From assembly GCA_910584875.1 (NCBI GenBank), contig CAJUDA010000009.1, forward strand, positions 88,245 through 115,417: DNA of 27,173 bases, written 5' to 3'. Positions 14,631 through 23,549 of the stretch are shown in pieces. The DNA comes from an uncultured Eubacterium sp. Its GTDB lineage: Bacteria; Bacillota; Clostridia; Lachnospirales; Lachnospiraceae. Position numbers and translations under genes: made by a program. How positions within the stretch are numbered: position 1 is the first letter of the stretch; each line of letters begins with the position of its first letter. The notes under the pieces were generated by a model. It searched no databases. It saw nothing but the letters and a program-made list of their open reading frames with translations, and was not told the DNA's origin.

Positions 14631-15147
14631 ACTTTCCAAGTGCCTTTCTTACATCCGCCAAGTAGTCCTTTCCGTTCACAAAATAGATATAATTCAGCGG
14701 GTCAATTTCAAGCATTTTCTTACCGTCAATGTATGTAGCGTAGTATGAGGTTGCATATTCCCCGCTTACCTCCGCTGCGCTCGCCGTAGCCACCTTTCCG
14801 GGGTTAAGTTTCTTGGGGGTCAGTACCAAAATGTGCTTAACCCTCACTACCTCCGTTGTGCCTTTTACGGTATCTTTCTGCTGCTGTGCTGCCCTTAAAT
14901 CAATGTTGTGCTGTCTAGGCTCATTTAATTTAATGGCGTTTTTTGTTACGGTTCTGAAATTGAAAGTGGTTGTCATTGCTTCGATTGCACCCAAGATAAC
15001 GGATTCAATCTTACCGCCAATGCCTGCCCCGCTGATTTCCTCGGTAATGTTGGAAATTTCGGGCAACGCCACCTCCGACAACCCCATATACTCGGTTGCG
15101 TCCTCATACACCGCAAACCCTATTACGGTTTCGTCAATCTTCGGCAT
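14629..15147 (-). CDS. Major tail tube protein (P2 FII-like)
   Basis: This 172-residue protein follows the sheath gene by 14 nt and has the tube-family opening PKIDETVIGFAVYEDATEYM and the central block ESVILGAIEAMTTTFNFRT, and ends GKDYLADVRKALGK. It forms the inner tube inside the contractile sheath. The terminator in its 3' end is consistent with high expression. Confidence 0.9.
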   Translation of the reverse strand: MPKIDETVIGFAVYEDATEYMGLSEVALPEISNITEEISGAGIGGKIESVILGAIEAMTTTFNFRTVTKNAIKLNEPRQHNIDLRAAQQQKDTVKGTTEVVRVKHILVLTPKKLNPGKVATASAAEVSGEYATSYYATYIDGKKMLEIDPLNYIYFVNGKDYLADVRKALGK

Positions 15148-15161
15148 ATCCTCTTACCTCC

Positions 15162-16625
15162 TTATGCTGCGAATAGATTTTCAAGGTAACTTACGTCATA
15201 CTCAAGGACAAAATCAAGTTCCTTGGCAGGACTAGGCGGGGTAAGGTAAATGTGGAAATGAGCGATACCCGCCATTAAATCCGTGTCGGTATTCTCTTCC
15301 TCCAAAAACTCAATACGCCCTCCTAAAATTACCTCTTCCGCCATTAGACCGTTAAGCCAAAGGTTAAGGCTCTGTACCACGGATTCTATCAAGCGTCTGT
15401 TTAATTTCCTGTCAACCTTATTCCATACGGAAAGGATAACAGAATTTTCCACCCAACCGAACATACGGCTTACGCAATAGAAATAATCCGTCACGTCCGT
15501 ATTGGCAGGATAGCAGGCGGTTTCATTTCCCCAAGACACATAACCGCCCATGAGGTTTAACCCTGTTATGATACCCTGTGAGTTGAGGTAGTTCGCCTTG
15601 GTGAGGTCTAACAGTACCTCCGTTCCGTCCGCTAACGCCATGCCGTCAATCTGCAAGGTCTTATTGCTTGCCGATTCACACGGCGTACCCTTTCCCAAAT
15701 CTTCGTTAGCGTCCGTTGCCGACATACTCCCGGCAAGGTGTGTAGAATAATGGTACAGTTTACCCCCAAGCGTCAGCATGGGCCACGCCAACAACTCGGA
15801 CGGTTGCGTAATGTTGTTCTTATTCTTCCACTCCACCGCTTCCGTGTATGTCGTGGCTTCCGTTGTGTCAACGTCAATAATCGCTTTCCCCACAAACAAG
15901 CCGTTTATGTTCTCCGCCTTGGCTGCCATGATTGCAGCTACTTCGCTGTCATGCGAAAAATTGGGGGCAAGGAAAAGCGTAGGGATAACCCGGTATTTCG
16001 GGAAAACGGAATCCACCAACTCAAAACCTTTTGATTTCTTCGTTGCGGTATCATATCCGCCGATAACGTCCGCTTTTGTAACCTTGGACGGGTCCACAGC
16101 GTTAAACTTGATATTGAGTTTTGCGGTGTCAGACGTGATTTTTCCGCCCTCGATACGTTCCAAACGTAAAACACCGTCCGTATAGATAAGGTCGTAATCA
16201 ATCCCCCTGCCGTAATCCTCGGTCAATTCTTCCTCTCCGTTGTACCCCCTCACAACCACGGAATCCGCCAACGCTTCAAACGGCAAATCCGTAACGCCTG
16301 CTGCCAAGGTCATATCCTCCGTGCTTTCCCCTGTCAAATGCTTTGCAGGGTCCAGGACATTGACCATAACAATAGGCCCATTCTGATAAAGCCGGAAACT
16401 TGCATAGATTTCCTCGCAAATATCGTATTTCTTCCAATCCTCGCTATATCCCATTGCCTGTACTGCTTCGGCGTAGGAATGTGCTAAAATCGGCTCGTTT
16501 ACCGCACCGCCTACCGTATGGGCGGGGGCAGCACCTACGATAAAATGAATACTGCTGTCTGCGGTAACAGGCGTTGAAACTGTCGTAGCCTGCTTACTCG
16601 CTTTCGCTCCATGATAATAAGCCAT
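15162..16625 (-). CDS. Tail sheath protein (P2 FI-like)
   Basis: This 487-residue protein carries the P2/Mu sheath pattern: the N-terminal MAYYHGAKASKQATTVSTPV and SIHFIVGAAPAH, then TPCESASNKTLQIDG (~305-320) and the C-terminal NSVILSVWNKVDRKLNRRLIESV (~400-425). It polymerises around the tube and contracts for DNA delivery. Its presence is the main evidence for a contractile tail. AGGAGG lies about 8 nt before the ATG. Confidence 0.93.
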   Translation of the reverse strand: MAYYHGAKASKQATTVSTPVTADSSIHFIVGAAPAHTVGGAVNEPILAHSYAEAVQAMGYSEDWKKYDICEEIYASFRLYQNGPIVMVNVLDPAKHLTGESTEDMTLAAGVTDLPFEALADSVVVRGYNGEEELTEDYGRGIDYDLIYTDGVLRLERIEGGKITSDTAKLNIKFNAVDPSKVTKADVIGGYDTATKKSKGFELVDSVFPKYRVIPTLFLAPNFSHDSEVAAIMAAKAENINGLFVGKAIIDVDTTEATTYTEAVEWKNKNNITQPSELLAWPMLTLGGKLYHYSTHLAGSMSATDANEDLGKGTPCESASNKTLQIDGMALADGTEVLLDLTKANYLNSQGIITGLNLMGGYVSWGNETACYPANTDVTDYFYCVSRMFGWVENSVILSVWNKVDRKLNRRLIESVVQSLNLWLNGLMAEEVILGGRIEFLEEENTDTDLMAGIAHFHIYLTPPSPAKELDFVLEYDVSYLENLFAA

Positions 16626-16627
16626 TC

Positions 16628-16990
16628 TTAACCCTCCTTATTCCTGCTTGACAGGCTCAAAACGTCATTGTAATACTTGTTAAGTAACGTGCCTGCCTTT
16701 CTTACCTTTGCCTTGTTTACTGCAAGGCTTTCCGTTGCCACGATAAGCAACCTTACCTGTGGAATCTTTTCCAAAGTGTCCTTTAAATGTTCTTCGACAC
16801 TCTCACGGCTCCCGGAAAATATGGTATTCTCCACTAAGCCGGTCCTTGTGGTCGGCCCGATATAGATAAATCTACCCTCTGTGGCTTCCGTATTTGCCGT
16901 TTCCTGCCCCTTTTCTGCTTTAGGGGTAGGATTTACCGCCTTTTCATTTTCAACCGCCTTATCGGCTGTTGTACGCTTTCCTGCTGCCAT
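16628..16990 (-). CDS. Hypothetical protein between tail terminator and sheath
   Basis: This 120-residue protein begins MAAGKRTTADKAVENEKAVN and has a Lys/Glu/Ala-rich, likely disordered N-terminal third. It then has a folded part with RFIYIGPTTRTGLVENTIFS (~39-58) and ends with a Lys-rich helix (KVRKAGTLLNKYYNDV). I cannot name the family. In Mu a small protein of unknown function occupies this slot just before the sheath. AAGGAGG precedes the ATG. Confidence 0.72.
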   Translation of the reverse strand: MAAGKRTTADKAVENEKAVNPTPKAEKGQETANTEATEGRFIYIGPTTRTGLVENTIFSGSRESVEEHLKDTLEKIPQVRLLIVATESLAVNKAKVRKAGTLLNKYYNDVLSLSSRNKEG

Positions 16991-17003
16991 TCCGGCTACC
17001 TCC

Positions 17004-17477
17004 TTACTCCAAATACTTCCTTACGTTCCTTTCCGCTTTCTGCACTTCCCAAATAGTCATCATTTCCCCAATCTGGTATACCTCCAAATCATCATCATAC
17101 AAAATGGATTCAATCGGCTTTTGGCAGGAATAGCGGTTGTCTATTACAACGTCCTCCAATAGCTTCGTTTCAATCCTCGTAAGAAGATTCAGACATTGTA
17201 TATAATTCTCCTGCTTATCCTCGGAAAAGGTCACGCAAATAATACGCACCCTGCATACGCTTTCTTCATCATCTGTTTTCTTTGTGAGAAGTTTTAAGAG
17301 TATGTAGGGTGCTGCTTTTTTCTCTGCTTCCTTGTCGGGCATATTGCCTATAAAGGCTTTCGGTGGTCGCTCTCCTGCTTCGGTCCCATTTTCCGGGACC
17401 CTTGCGACCAACAACATATCCTTTGTGATTTCCTCGCAATATGCTTTCAAGGATTCCAATAATTCCAACGGTGTCAT
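17004..17477 (-). CDS. Tail terminator / completion protein (gpU-type position)
   Basis: This 157-residue protein starts at ATG 17477, 6 nt after GGAGG and overlapping the end of Z; TTG 17483 is an alternative. It is an alpha/beta protein with MTPLELLESLKAYCEEITKD, then APYILLKLLTKK, RVRIICVTFSEDKQ and DLEVYQIGEMMTIWEVQKAE. The strand order and position after a Z-like gene fit a terminator that caps the tail tube and joins it to the head. The role is inferred from synteny. Confidence 0.72.
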   Translation of the reverse strand: MTPLELLESLKAYCEEITKDMLLVARVPENGTEAGERPPKAFIGNMPDKEAEKKAAPYILLKLLTKKTDDEESVCRVRIICVTFSEDKQENYIQCLNLLTRIETKLLEDVVIDNRYSCQKPIESILYDDDLEVYQIGEMMTIWEVQKAERNVRKYLE

Positions 17478-17479
17478 TA

Positions 17480-18094
17480 TCAACCTCCGCCCTTATTCAA
17501 TAACCTTTCTATTTCGTGGTCTATCCTTTGGTTTATAACCTCGTTTACCCTCTCTTCCACGGTCTGCATAACTTCATCATTGCCGACCATCTGCGGTACT
17601 GCCGGGGACAACAATTCTTTCAGCTTTTCCGTGTGCTTGTTTTGACCGCTCCCACGGCTTGCCGAATATTCCCCCGATTTCCTTTCAAAGATACCGATAT
17701 GCCCCGATTTCATTTGCTGCACGAAAACATTGTTTTCCCTGCCAAACTTTACAAGGCTGCTCGCTTTCAATACTGCTGCACTTGGGGCCTTTTTCCGTTT
17801 CGGCGTGTCCGGGGATACTTTGAATCTGATAAGCGGTATCACTCCGCCGGAATACTCAATGCTCCCTACGATTCCGTCGCCCCCTTGGCTTACGCTGTTA
17901 TACTTCATATACCCCCGGCTGTTAAAATCCCCTGCTGATATGTGGTAAGTCTGCCTAACTGCCTTTCCCGCTGCCGTCTTTCCTGCCATTAACCCCCTTG
18001 TCAATGCAGGCTTTAATACCTTTTTGTCGGCATTTTCAACCCCTGCAAGTATGGCGTGTATCCTGTTTATGGTCTGTTCTGATACCTCAATCAT
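17480..18094 (-). CDS. Minor tail / head-tail joining protein Z-like (HK97 gp10-type)
   Basis: This 204-residue basic protein has LAGVENADKKVLKPALTRGL (~15-34), GKTAAGKAVRQTYHISAGDF (~37-56) and a C-terminal HTEKLKELLSPAVPQMVGND helix, matching the lambda gpZ/'minor tail protein Z' family in length and layout. It would act at the neck. Start and stop are coupled to neighbours (TAATG with the upstream gene; overlap with the U-like gene). Confidence 0.82.
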   Translation of the reverse strand: MIEVSEQTINRIHAILAGVENADKKVLKPALTRGLMAGKTAAGKAVRQTYHISAGDFNSRGYMKYNSVSQGGDGIVGSIEYSGGVIPLIRFKVSPDTPKRKKAPSAAVLKASSLVKFGRENNVFVQQMKSGHIGIFERKSGEYSASRGSGQNKHTEKLKELLSPAVPQMVGNDEVMQTVEERVNEVINQRIDHEIERLLNKGGG

Positions 18095-18432
18095 TACTCG
18101 TCAAACCTTTCCAAGTCTATGATTAACTCGTTATACTCGTTTAGGACGCTTGCCACCGTGAAAAGTTCGTTTTCAAGGTAAAACCTCGCCCCCTGCCTTG
18201 GCTCTTTCCCCATATCGCTTAAACGGACCCGGATAACCGTATACCTCCCATAAATACCCTCTGCATGGTCGCCCCCTGCTGCATTTCGTTCCTTTGTTTC
18301 CTCCGAATCGAATATAACAGGAATGTTTTTTACGATACCGTCATACTTGACCTTTTTAACCTGTGCAAATTCCTCCGTATTGTAAAAGGTTGTATCCAAA
18401 TCCCTATCAAGCATTTCCTTAAAATTCTTCAT
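18094..18432 (-). CDS. Head-tail joining protein (FII-like)
   Basis: This 112-residue protein has YNTEEFAQVKKVKYDGIVKN, IPVIFDSEETKERN and GARFYLENELFTVASVLNEY, the layout of small neck proteins of the lambda FII/head-tail adaptor group (gpFII is 117 residues). It lies right after the capsid gene, as FII does. The start follows the capsid stop by 15 nt. Confidence 0.78.
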   Translation of the reverse strand: MKNFKEMLDRDLDTTFYNTEEFAQVKKVKYDGIVKNIPVIFDSEETKERNAAGGDHAEGIYGRYTVIRVRLSDMGKEPRQGARFYLENELFTVASVLNEYNELIIDLERFDE

Positions 18433-18447
18433 TGGTCGCCACCGCCT

Positions 18448-19503
18448 TTAGCAGACGGTAGCAATAAACCAAGAATCCACCTCATGCGGTACGCAAAGAG
18501 GGGCAGCGGACAACTGCAAGAAACGCCGTGCCGGGCGTCTTTCTACCCACTGTTCGGGGATTCTTGGCCCCTCGACAACCGCAATCGTCTTTCCTGCTTC
18601 ATCCACGATACCGACCGCCCCATAGTACATGGAATAATTGGCTTCCGTGGATAACAGGGCAACGATATTAGCAGGCAACAACGGCTTATCCTCCGGCTTT
18701 TCCTTGTTTGTCCAGTTATCAAGATACCACTCGTTATAGGTGTAAATATCCATTGCTATTTCATGGATAGTGCCGATATAAGTAGCACCGTTAGGCAGTT
18801 CTTTAGGTGCGATAACCGCAACCTCAAAACGCCTTACGTCAAGCACTTTCTGTACTTCCTCGTCCTGTAAGAACGCTTCCAGTGCGTCCGACCCCATAAG
18901 GCAGATATTACAGTTTACAAAGCCTGTTTTCTGCACCTGCTTACGCCATGCCTTTAACTGTGCAATCTTACCGCCTTTCTTGGTTTTCCAACTGTCAGCG
19001 GTTTTAAGCGTTGCCTTGTTCGTAAACTGAAAATCTATTTCCTCCTGTATCGCCTTTCCGTCCTTGTCAAGAATCGGGATTTTACCCGTAAATAAGGACT
19101 GGCAGCACATCCATTCTTCCCGGCGTGTAATCATTTCGTCCAACTCGGTAAAATCACGCTGCATTTTCTCAACCGCCCTCTGATTGGGGGATTTACCGTT
19201 GTAAAGGCTCTCACCGGGTGTCCGCTTCAAAATATCGTCCACGGTCGTAATCTTGTTGGGTGCTACAAGGGGCGGTTCGTATGTGTTGGTCTGAAAACCC
19301 TCGTTGTCGATTGTCGCCCCGCCAATCTTCTTATGTACGAAAGGTGCTAACTGCCGATTCCCCTTTTTAAAGTCAACGTCAATTTTCTGCGTATCGAATG
19401 TTTCGGTATTGCGGAAAAAGGTTGACTTGATGAAAGTATGCACTTTCGGCATACGCTCCACTAATTTCCCCATTGTCCGGGGGTCGTAAATGCTGATTGC
19501 CAT
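18448..19503 (-). CDS. Major capsid protein (lambda gpE-like)
   Basis: This 351-residue protein has the gpE-family opening SIYDPRTMGKLVERMPKVHTF (~3-23), STFFRNTETFDTQKIDVDF (~28-46), the middle FTELDEMITRREEWMCCQSL (~128-147) and RRFEVAVIAPKELPNGATYIG (~222-242). gpE forms the HK97-fold shell. AAGGAGA precedes the ATG. Confidence 0.92.
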   Translation of the reverse strand: MAISIYDPRTMGKLVERMPKVHTFIKSTFFRNTETFDTQKIDVDFKKGNRQLAPFVHKKIGGATIDNEGFQTNTYEPPLVAPNKITTVDDILKRTPGESLYNGKSPNQRAVEKMQRDFTELDEMITRREEWMCCQSLFTGKIPILDKDGKAIQEEIDFQFTNKATLKTADSWKTKKGGKIAQLKAWRKQVQKTGFVNCNICLMGSDALEAFLQDEEVQKVLDVRRFEVAVIAPKELPNGATYIGTIHEIAMDIYTYNEWYLDNWTNKEKPEDKPLLPANIVALLSTEANYSMYYGAVGIVDEAGKTIAVVEGPRIPEQWVERRPARRFLQLSAAPLCVPHEVDSWFIATVC

Positions 19504-19527
19504 AATTTTTTATCTCCTTTTCTGCTC

Positions 19528-19917
19528 TTATTCTGTCGGGTTCTCCCCCGTACCTCCGCTTGTGGCTGCTGCGTTTTCCGTATCCACTAAGAAGATACAC
19601 AACTTTCTAAACGGTGCTTTAAAATCCGCTGCCGTAGTTCCTGCGGGTACTTCGATTGAATCCCCGAAAAATTCCCCTGTAAGGTAGATTACTACCTCCT
19701 GCCCTGCGTCTGCGTTCTCCGCTGCCAATCCGTAGACATTTGCCACCGTATCAGACGTGACGGCTTTTAATTTGCCGTCCGTGCCAAGCACAACGGGCAT
19801 AAGTTCTAAGATTGTTTCGCCCTCTGCCACTGTGCCCGAATCGGTCACAACGGGGTAATCCCCTGCGTGTACCATTTTGGGGTTGTAACTTCCCAACAAC
19901 TCTTTTCCTGCTGCCAT
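19528..19917 (-). CDS. Head decoration protein (lambda gpD-like)
   Basis: This 129-residue protein, about the size of gpD (110), begins with a Gly/Tyr-rich arm (MAAGKELLGSYNPKMVHAGD) and then beta-rich sequence with LMPVVLGTDGKLKAV and VANVYGLAAENADAGQEVVI. It caps and stabilises the expanded capsid; its position just before E is as in lambda. AGGAGG precedes the start. Confidence 0.85.
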   Translation of the reverse strand: MAAGKELLGSYNPKMVHAGDYPVVTDSGTVAEGETILELMPVVLGTDGKLKAVTSDTVANVYGLAAENADAGQEVVIYLTGEFFGDSIEVPAGTTAADFKAPFRKLCIFLVDTENAAATSGGTGENPTE

Positions 19918-19936
19918 TTCTCTTTACCTCCTGCTG

Positions 19937-20326
19937 TTATTTTGTTTCCGGGTATAACTTGTCGATAAGGTCGCCGTAAGGGTCCTCTTCCTCTCCGTTA
20001 TGCCCTTTGTTCGGTGCGGGTGTAACGTCCTTTACGCCGGAATCGTTTATATCGTCCTCACGGTCATTCAGAAACGACTTGCCCGCCTTTTTCTGTGCTG
20101 CCACAATCTGCATAGCGAACGCTTCGGCACTTACAGGCTCTTCATATTTCGCCTTGTTTGCCATATCCTCGAATCCGGGCAGGGTAATTTCATCAATCGC
20201 CTTTATCCTTGCCCTCTCTGCGTCCACGGCTGCGGTCTGGCCCGTTCCGCCCATGCCTGCCATAATCTCATTTTTATAGGCATTGGCTACCTCCGGGTGG
20301 TCTTTTTTCAACTCTTCCAATGTCAT
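19937..20326 (-). CDS. Nested scaffold protein (Nu3-like, internal start)
   Basis: An in-frame ATG at 20326, 8 nt after a perfect AGGAGG (20335-20340), would give a 129-residue protein identical to the protease C-terminus (MTLEELKKDHPEVANAYKNE... to the shared stop). The family's precedent is lambda Nu3, made from inside gene C and acting as the capsid scaffold. The strength of the internal site is direct; function is inferred from that precedent. Confidence 0.8.
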   Translation of the reverse strand: MTLEELKKDHPEVANAYKNEIMAGMGGTGQTAAVDAERARIKAIDEITLPGFEDMANKAKYEEPVSAEAFAMQIVAAQKKAGKSFLNDREDDINDSGVKDVTPAPNKGHNGEEEDPYGDLIDKLYPETK

Positions 20327-21151
20327 TTTTTTATCCTCCTTGCTGTTTTCTGCATTGGGTTTATTATTATGGCTATTGGCATAGCCTAATAATCCTTTTG
20401 GCACGGTATGGAATCCGCTGATACTGATAGGGATTGAATTAACAATTACCTTTTCTGCGTCCTCTACCTCCGTCTGTACCTCCGTAAACATGACTGCGGT
20501 ACAAAATCCGGCTTCTACCGCTTCCTGCCCCGTGTACCATGTTTCATCTGTCATAAGGCTTTTTATTTCGCCCTCGGACTTATCCGATACCGTCATATAG
20601 CAATTAACGATTGATTGTTTTATGGTTTCCAATTCGTCCGCTATCTTTTTCAGTTCGTCCGCCTTGTAATACCCTAATACGCCTGCTGCCGGGTCGTGTA
20701 TCATAAAGATACCGCCTACCGATATTTCGATTGTATCGCCTGCCATAGCTATAATCGTGGCTGCGGACGCACACCAACCGTCAATCTTGACCGTTATTTT
20801 CGCCTTATGCTCTTTTAACCGGGTGTAAATGGCTACCGCTGCGAAAACGTCGCCACCGCCCGAATTGATACGCACGGTAATTTCTTCAACCGCCCCCAAG
20901 GTTTTAAGGTCGTTGTTAAACTCCGCCGGGGTTATCTCGTCCCCGTACCAAGAATAATCCGATATTTCGCCGTATAAGAGAAGTTCGGCGGTGTTCCCCT
21001 CTTGGCTTGCCACAAAATCCCAAAACCTGTGTATCTCGCTTTTATTCCTCGGTTTCTTCCTCTGCTGCGTCCTGTCTGTCTGCGTCTTTGTCGGGGTCTG
21101 ATTCCATATCCCCGTTATCCGCATTGGCTTCCTGCCTTTTCTGCCCTGCAT
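19937..21151 (-). CDS. Head maturation protease C (ClpP-like S14/S49 group) with C-terminal scaffold domain
   Basis: This 404-residue protein has a ClpP-type fold: VRINSGGGDVFAAVAIY (~93-109), nucleophile Ser129 in GWCASAAT, His152 in MIHDP, and TWYTGQEAVEAG further on. It trims the scaffold during prohead assembly. The C-terminal ~130 residues are Lys/Glu/Ala-rich and start at an internal Met276 with its own ribosome site. ATG 21151 follows AGGAGG by 9 nt and lies 110 nt inside the portal gene. Confidence 0.9.
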   Translation of the reverse strand: MQGRKGRKPMRITGIWNQTPTKTQTDRTQQRKKPRNKSEIHRFWDFVASQEGNTAELLLYGEISDYSWYGDEITPAEFNNDLKTLGAVEEITVRINSGGGDVFAAVAIYTRLKEHKAKITVKIDGWCASAATIIAMAGDTIEISVGGIFMIHDPAAGVLGYYKADELKKIADELETIKQSIVNCYMTVSDKSEGEIKSLMTDETWYTGQEAVEAGFCTAVMFTEVQTEVEDAEKVIVNSIPISISGFHTVPKGLLGYANSHNNKPNAENSKEDKKMTLEELKKDHPEVANAYKNEIMAGMGGTGQTAAVDAERARIKAIDEITLPGFEDMANKAKYEEPVSAEAFAMQIVAAQKKAGKSFLNDREDDINDSGVKDVTPAPNKGHNGEEEDPYGDLIDKLYPETK

Positions 21152-22664
21152 TTCCTCTAACCTCCTTTAACAATTCTTCCTCACGCTTACGCTGCTTTAT
21201 ATTCCTGTAAAAGTCCGTGCCTGTAAGTTCTGCCGTTTCCCTCTGCCGTGTAGAAAAACCGCCCTCTACCCTTAGTTCTGCTGCTTCAACCTCTTTTTTC
21301 GGGTCTAACTGCCTCATGCCTGGACCGTTCCACTCTGCGGTACAGTATGCGTGTTTAATAATCGGGTCATTGAAAAAGCCGGGGGCGTTTACCCTGCCTT
21401 TCGCCACGGCTTCGCTCAACCATTCCTCATAGATTGGTTGGCAGAAGTCCGCCACGAACCACGCCCGGTACATCTTGATAACCTCGAAAAACTCCAATAT
21501 AGCGGCCCTTGACGCTGAATAATTGTTGCTAAACGCCATAATGAGGATTTCGTATGGTATCTCCAAGGCTGCCCCAATCTGCTTAATTACCGCCATTACA
21601 AAGGGGTCAAAGTTCGGGTTGGGTCTGCCCGGATTTACCATGTTTGCCTTTTCGCCCTCCCCAAGGTCAATTACCGCTCCGGGAGCAAGTTCTATACTGT
21701 TTTCGTCCTCTGCGTCTACTTGCATTTCGTCCGGCACGGATTCCCCAAGCGGTATATCATCACTCGCCCCCTCCTTTTCAATGAATACCGTAAACAATCC
21801 ATTGATAACGGCTGCTAATACCTCTGCGTCCGTATACCGTCCAAGCTGCTTTATGGTTTCAATAACAGGGGATAAAAAAGGAACGCCCCGGACTTGCCCG
21901 ATACGCTCCCGATTCATAACGTGTATTGCGTTCCTCCTGCCTGTTTTCTCTCCAAACGCCTTTACCCTTACCCACTCCCTCGGCTGCCTGTCTTGGAATG
22001 AAAGAGGGTGGAATTTTGAGATATGATAGGCTACCACTTCCCCGGCATTGTTCTTTTCCACTCCCTCGCAAAATAAAGGGTTTACCCTCTCTGCGTCCGG
22101 GGTGCTTACCCTGTCAGCTTCCACAAGTTCAATCCTTAAATCGTAAATACTCCCGATTCTCTTTGTGGTTGTCATAAGTGCAAAGGAATCCCCACTAAGC
22201 AGGGCATTGAGTAACGCCAACTGCTGCAACTGATAAAAATTATCTATCCGCTCAATATCGCAATTTTCGGATTCCGCCCAATGTGCAAACTCCCTTTCTA
22301 TTGTTTCCTCTAACTCCCTTGCTTCCTCCTGCGTTATCCCTAAAAATTCCTCGTTGATTGTGCTTTTAAGGTGCAACCCCGTACCTACTGCATTTGTCCT
22401 AAGCCGTTTTACCGCCCCTGTGGCAATGTTTGACCCTCCGCAATATAAATCCCTGCTTCTCTGCCGTAACGTGTCTACATGCTCTTCTATGTCCTCTCTG
22501 TGGCTTCCTCCGCCGTGCGTCCACCCTATAACGGCTTTCTTGGTGGAATTTGCCCCATAGTTCCCATATCCGCTATTGATTAGGCTTAACCTCTGCCTTG
22601 CAACCTCTCTTTTCAATGCCCTTTCGGGGGAAATTGCATTTACCGCCCTGTCTAACCAATTCAC
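21042..22664 (-). CDS. Portal protein (lambda gpB-like)
   Basis: This 540-residue protein starts at GTG 22664, 10 nt after AGGAGG (22675-22680); the start matches the family opening (V)NWLDRAVNAISPERALKREV. The alternative ATG 22724 overlaps a terminator tail and would add 20 unlike residues. Landmarks are TKKAVIGWTHGGGSHREDIE (~44-63), HFAHW..-type YHISKFHPL (~232-240), GRYTDAEVLAAVINGLFTVF (~282-301) and AALEIPYEILIMAFSNNYSA (~372-391). It forms the dodecameric ring for packaging and ejection. The C-terminus is acidic and disordered. Confidence 0.92.
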   Translation of the reverse strand: MNWLDRAVNAISPERALKREVARQRLSLINSGYGNYGANSTKKAVIGWTHGGGSHREDIEEHVDTLRQRSRDLYCGGSNIATGAVKRLRTNAVGTGLHLKSTINEEFLGITQEEARELEETIEREFAHWAESENCDIERIDNFYQLQQLALLNALLSGDSFALMTTTKRIGSIYDLRIELVEADRVSTPDAERVNPLFCEGVEKNNAGEVVAYHISKFHPLSFQDRQPREWVRVKAFGEKTGRRNAIHVMNRERIGQVRGVPFLSPVIETIKQLGRYTDAEVLAAVINGLFTVFIEKEGASDDIPLGESVPDEMQVDAEDENSIELAPGAVIDLGEGEKANMVNPGRPNPNFDPFVMAVIKQIGAALEIPYEILIMAFSNNYSASRAAILEFFEVIKMYRAWFVADFCQPIYEEWLSEAVAKGRVNAPGFFNDPIIKHAYCTAEWNGPGMRQLDPKKEVEAAELRVEGGFSTRQRETAELTGTDFYRNIKQRKREEELLKEVRGNAGQKRQEANADNGDMESDPDKDADRQDAAEEETEE

Positions 22665-22725
22665 AACGCCCTTACCTCCTTTCCGTGCTACAAAATCCTG
22701 ATTCCGTGCTACAATCTTTCGCATG

Positions 22726-22770
22726 AAAAAAGCACCTTAGAAACGTCTGTGCGTTTCCTTTGGTGCTTTT
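22726..22770 (-). terminator. Intrinsic terminator after the lipoprotein gene
   Basis: AAAAGCACC (22728-22736) pairs with GGTGCTTTT (22762-22770), and inside it GAAACG (22740-22745) with CGTTTC (22752-22757). On the minus strand the stem ends in CTTTTTTC (T-run 22731-22726). It lies between the lipoprotein stop at 22819 and the portal start, so it separates that unit from the head operon; late transcripts would need read-through or antitermination. Confidence 0.82.
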
Positions 22771-22818
22771 GCTATTTTATATAATATCATAAAAAATCGG
22801 GCAATGGCGGGCAATCTT

Positions 22819-23519
22819 TTATTTTCTTTCCTCGTAGGTGTAAACCCCCGAATTATCGGGCGTTATATCCCCTATTACCTCTTCTGTCCTGCCCTCATTA
22901 TCTATTTTCCCATACTCCGCTACGTTTTCCATTGAGCCTACAAAACAAATCCCCGTGCCGTCATTACAGACAATCGTAAACCAATTATAACCGCTGTCCT
23001 TTACTACGGTATCTGCAAATTCCTTAAAATCTTCCTGCGTGATGTTCTGCAGGTCCTCCTTGCTGATTTCAATATAGGCTCTTTCCCCTATCTTTTCCGT
23101 TCCGCTTCCGTTCATTACCTCCGCCGTCTTTACCTTTGCCTGCGTCAGAGGGTTTTTATGTACCGCCGGGTAAATCTGCTCTGTACCCTGCATTACCGTA
23201 TCTACGGCATTGTCCTTTAAGGTCACTTCCAACTGCAATAAGCCGGCCCATACCGTATAGACGTTATCGCCGTTTCCCTTGAAAACATACTGCGTCTTTT
23301 CATCTACGCCACATTCCGTAACAAGTATAGTAAAGACGCTATCCGCTTCCTCCTGCGACAATCCCATAGTGCTTTTTATGGTCCCTATGGAATCCTCGTA
23401 AAACTCGTATTCCGCTTTCAGATTTTCGGATAAGTCAGAAGTGTTTACCCCCCCCCCGAACAAGCGTTCAGTGTCAGCATTACGGCGGTGGCGACCGCCA
23501 AAACAGAAAACTTTTTCAT
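22819..23519 (-). CDS. Lipoprotein 'moron', reading frame interrupted at a G10 tract
   Basis: ATG 23519 follows AGGAGG (23530-23535) by 10 nt and opens with a lipoprotein signal, MKKFSVLAVATAVMLTLNAC, with a lipobox ending LNAC. After Ser-Gly-Gly-Gly the frame hits TAA at 23445-23447. The cause is a run of ten Gs on the coding strand (23448-23457); eleven or eight would fuse the signal to the downstream 205-plus residues, giving 233 residues with eleven. The body is an acidic, secreted-looking protein with Cys in ILVTECGVDEKT and TIVCNDGTGICFVG; I do not recognise the family. It has its own promoter and terminator between the W- and B-like genes, so it may be a lysogenic conversion gene. Confidence 0.8.
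23448..23457 (-). repeat. G10 homopolymer in the lipoprotein gene
   Basis: Ten Cs on the plus strand lie directly after the lipobox codons. Length changes of one base switch the downstream frame. It could be a phase-variable tract or a read/assembly error. Confidence 0.85.
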
Positions 23520-23549
23520 GTCCTTATTACCTCCTAAAATTTTTTCTCC

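Noticed and set aside
22665..22724. Longer portal start at ATG 22724
   Set aside because: It sits on the terminator tail; GTG 22664 has a perfect AGGAGG and gives the family's usual N-terminus.
22819..23463. Lipoprotein body considered as a complete gene from TTG 23463
   Set aside because: That start lacks a ribosome site and would discard a perfect lipoprotein signal that sits with a promoter and AGGAGG just upstream.
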